Shown here: in pieces, positions 62,919 through 64,000 of the stretch
How the letters are laid out: each line of letters opens with the position of its first letter
Numbering within the stretch: the first letter of the stretch is position 1
NCBI GenBank assembly: GCA_016718315.1
Contig: JADKDV010000003.1
Coordinates: 856,979-920,978 of the forward strand
DNA: 64,000 nucleotides
Direction of reading: 5' to 3'
DNA from: Candidatus Obscuribacter sp.
GTDB taxonomy: Bacteria > Cyanobacteriota > Vampirovibrionia > Obscuribacterales > Obscuribacteraceae
Position numbers and translations under genes: made by a program
Notes under the pieces: model-generated
Databases searched by the model: none
What the model was told of the DNA's origin: nothing
What the model saw: only the letters and a program-made list of their open reading frames with translations

Positions 62919-64000
62919 ATGGACTTAACCTCTCGGCTGGAATTTTTAGGGGGCTTATCCAAAATTTTTTTGAAAATTACTAAAAATGCAGCCCTGTTTG
63001 CCTTTGCGGCTTTTGTGCCGGCTCTGGTTTTGGTCCTGGGTGAGCCTGGGGCGCTTCTGGCTGCTACCGGACCAGATATAGCTGCCTGCAAAGAGGCTGT
63101 GGCAAAATTGCGCGCGTCCGGTCCCCCGGGTCTGCCACTGGCCTCGGCTCTGGCAAGACTTGGCTTTGCCGCCGAGGCTATTGAGGACTTGCCGACAGCT
63201 GAGGCCGCTCTAAATGAATGTCTGGAGATTAGCCGCAAATATCCAGGCAAAAACAATAGCAATTTGATTGTGGCGCTTATCTATATGTCCGACTTGCGCC
63301 GCCATCAGGGCCGCTATAACGCCGCTTATGACCTGGCCAGTCAGGCCCGTCGTATGGCTCAGGCAAGAGTAGTAGCTGAGTCTAATAGCAAAGAGAGTGT
63401 CGATGACCTGGCTATTTGTCTCAACAAACTGTCTCTTGTGGAGGACGGTGCTGGTCGCTATAAACGCGGTGAAGAGCTGGCGCGGCAGTCAATGGAGCTG
63501 TATAAACAAATCCGCGCGGCAGACGACCCCGTGGTGGCAAGCGCTAGTATCGCACTGGCAGACAATCTCAGGCGGCAGAGATAAGTACGAGAAGCTGCCG
63601 ATACTGGTGTCATTTCACCACGCGCTGACAAAGGTGTAAGGACAAACGATACGCCCATGGTGCGCCCTGCTACCTTAATCTTGGCGCGATTTACTTTTGG
63701 CTTGGAGACTACGCTAAAGCTGAGCCATTGATTGAGTCTGCTTATCAGATGCGCCGCTCAGTTGTGTCTGGTAACTCCGATGAGATTGCCAACTCTCTAG
63801 GTGATCTTGCTGCTATCTATCATAAGACTGGTCGTTACGATAAGGCGGAGTCAGCTCTCCATGAGGCTCTTGCTATCAGACAAAAGTCTGTCGGAGGGGC
63901 TCATCGCGGGAGGACAACACTGTTGCTAGGCAATCTCCGGTAATCTTCCTTGCGGCTCAAGATAAAAATGATGAGGCAGTCAAATACTACAATCCAGGCT
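62919..64000 (+). CDS. Exported TPR (kinesin-light-chain-like) protein, 3'-incomplete, several indels
   Basis: Runs off the window. ATG with GTGGGA; a hydrophobic N-terminus (FAFAAFVPALVLVLGEPGALLA) acts as signal or anchor. TPR-like units: ALARLGFAAEAIEDLPTAEA, LIYMSDLRRHQGRYNAAYDL, then, in another frame, CYLNLGAIYFWLGDYAKAEP and LGDLAAIYHKTGRYDKAESA. At least two indels lie between 63580 and 63660, and one or more near 63895-63930, after which NDEAVKYY resumes. These look like the consensus faults elsewhere in the window. Tetratricopeptides of this kind bind proteins; partner unknown. Confidence 0.65.

Noticed and set aside
1..64000. tRNA, rRNA, CRISPR, prophage or insertion sequence
   Set aside because: No T-loop/acceptor pairs, rRNA motifs, regularly spaced repeats, transposase, integrase or terminal inverted repeats were found.

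Overview
This is a bacterial chromosomal window of about 50% G+C. It is densely packed on both strands and carries housekeeping, envelope and accessory genes. I see no tRNA, rRNA, CRISPR array, insertion sequence or phage gene. The gene set fits a non-photosynthetic relative of cyanobacteria (Melainabacteria/Vampirovibrionia, Obscuribacter-like). It includes an S-layer-homology protein with long N-terminal repeats, an AMIN-domain cell-wall amidase, a secretin, paired TadE-like pseudopilins, many exported TPR proteins, Hanks-type kinases with zinc ribbons, a Pit/DUF47 phosphate module and a proton-pumping pyrophosphatase. That placement is inferred from gene content, not from a phylogeny.

Layout. 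0-8 kb: an exported hypothetical protein, a very large S55-peptidase/propeller protein, an amino-acid permease and a DUF3592 protein. 8-12.3 kb: Hsp20, an Ala/Pro/Lys-repeat coiled-coil protein, a YmdB-type phosphodiesterase translationally coupled to a PHP phosphoesterase, and a thioredoxin-fold protein without CxxC. 12.4-17.7 kb: a possible structured RNA, then a B12/radical-SAM protein and RNase E/G. 17.8-26 kb: an S1-like protein, then a minus-strand uvrA-fur-feoA-zinc-ribbon cluster, then a long low-complexity protein. 26-35 kb: DUF445 and a membrane Ser/Thr kinase, TPR proteins, a structured leader candidate, ftsZ and mtnA. 35-42 kb: membrane and HMA proteins, two TadE-like genes, and the run TPR-DUF6687-DUF47-pit. 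42-47 kb: an S-layer protein with seven 75-residue repeats and an arsenic operon (arsR-arsI-arsC-acr3) abutting a truncated hydrolase. 47-54 kb: GNAT, hppA, and amidase-murI-udg. 54-64 kb: hemW-kinase-TPM protein, a TPR protein, a secretin, a Sel1 gene, a protein of five MPGGWD repeats, and a TPR gene running off the window.

A recurring feature is disruption of otherwise well-conserved genes by one- or two-base indels in short homopolymers or dinucleotide repeats: the S55 protein, uvrA, the 23.3 kb gene, a TadE, the S-layer protein, the amidase, the Sel1 gene and the terminal TPR gene. In seven of these the total length minus the inferred indels restores one open frame. This points to consensus errors in the assembly more than to real pseudogenes, so those genes are annotated as single loci across the breaks.

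The most interesting undescribed material is: the MPGGWD repeat protein; two candidate structured RNAs (12.44-12.54 kb, and 30.9-31.07 kb upstream of ftsZ); a DUF6687 gene that appears to start at AUU within a phosphate-uptake operon; a 50-residue exported protein at 41.7 kb; and an arsenic operon whose promoter geometry implies a leaderless arsR mRNA.
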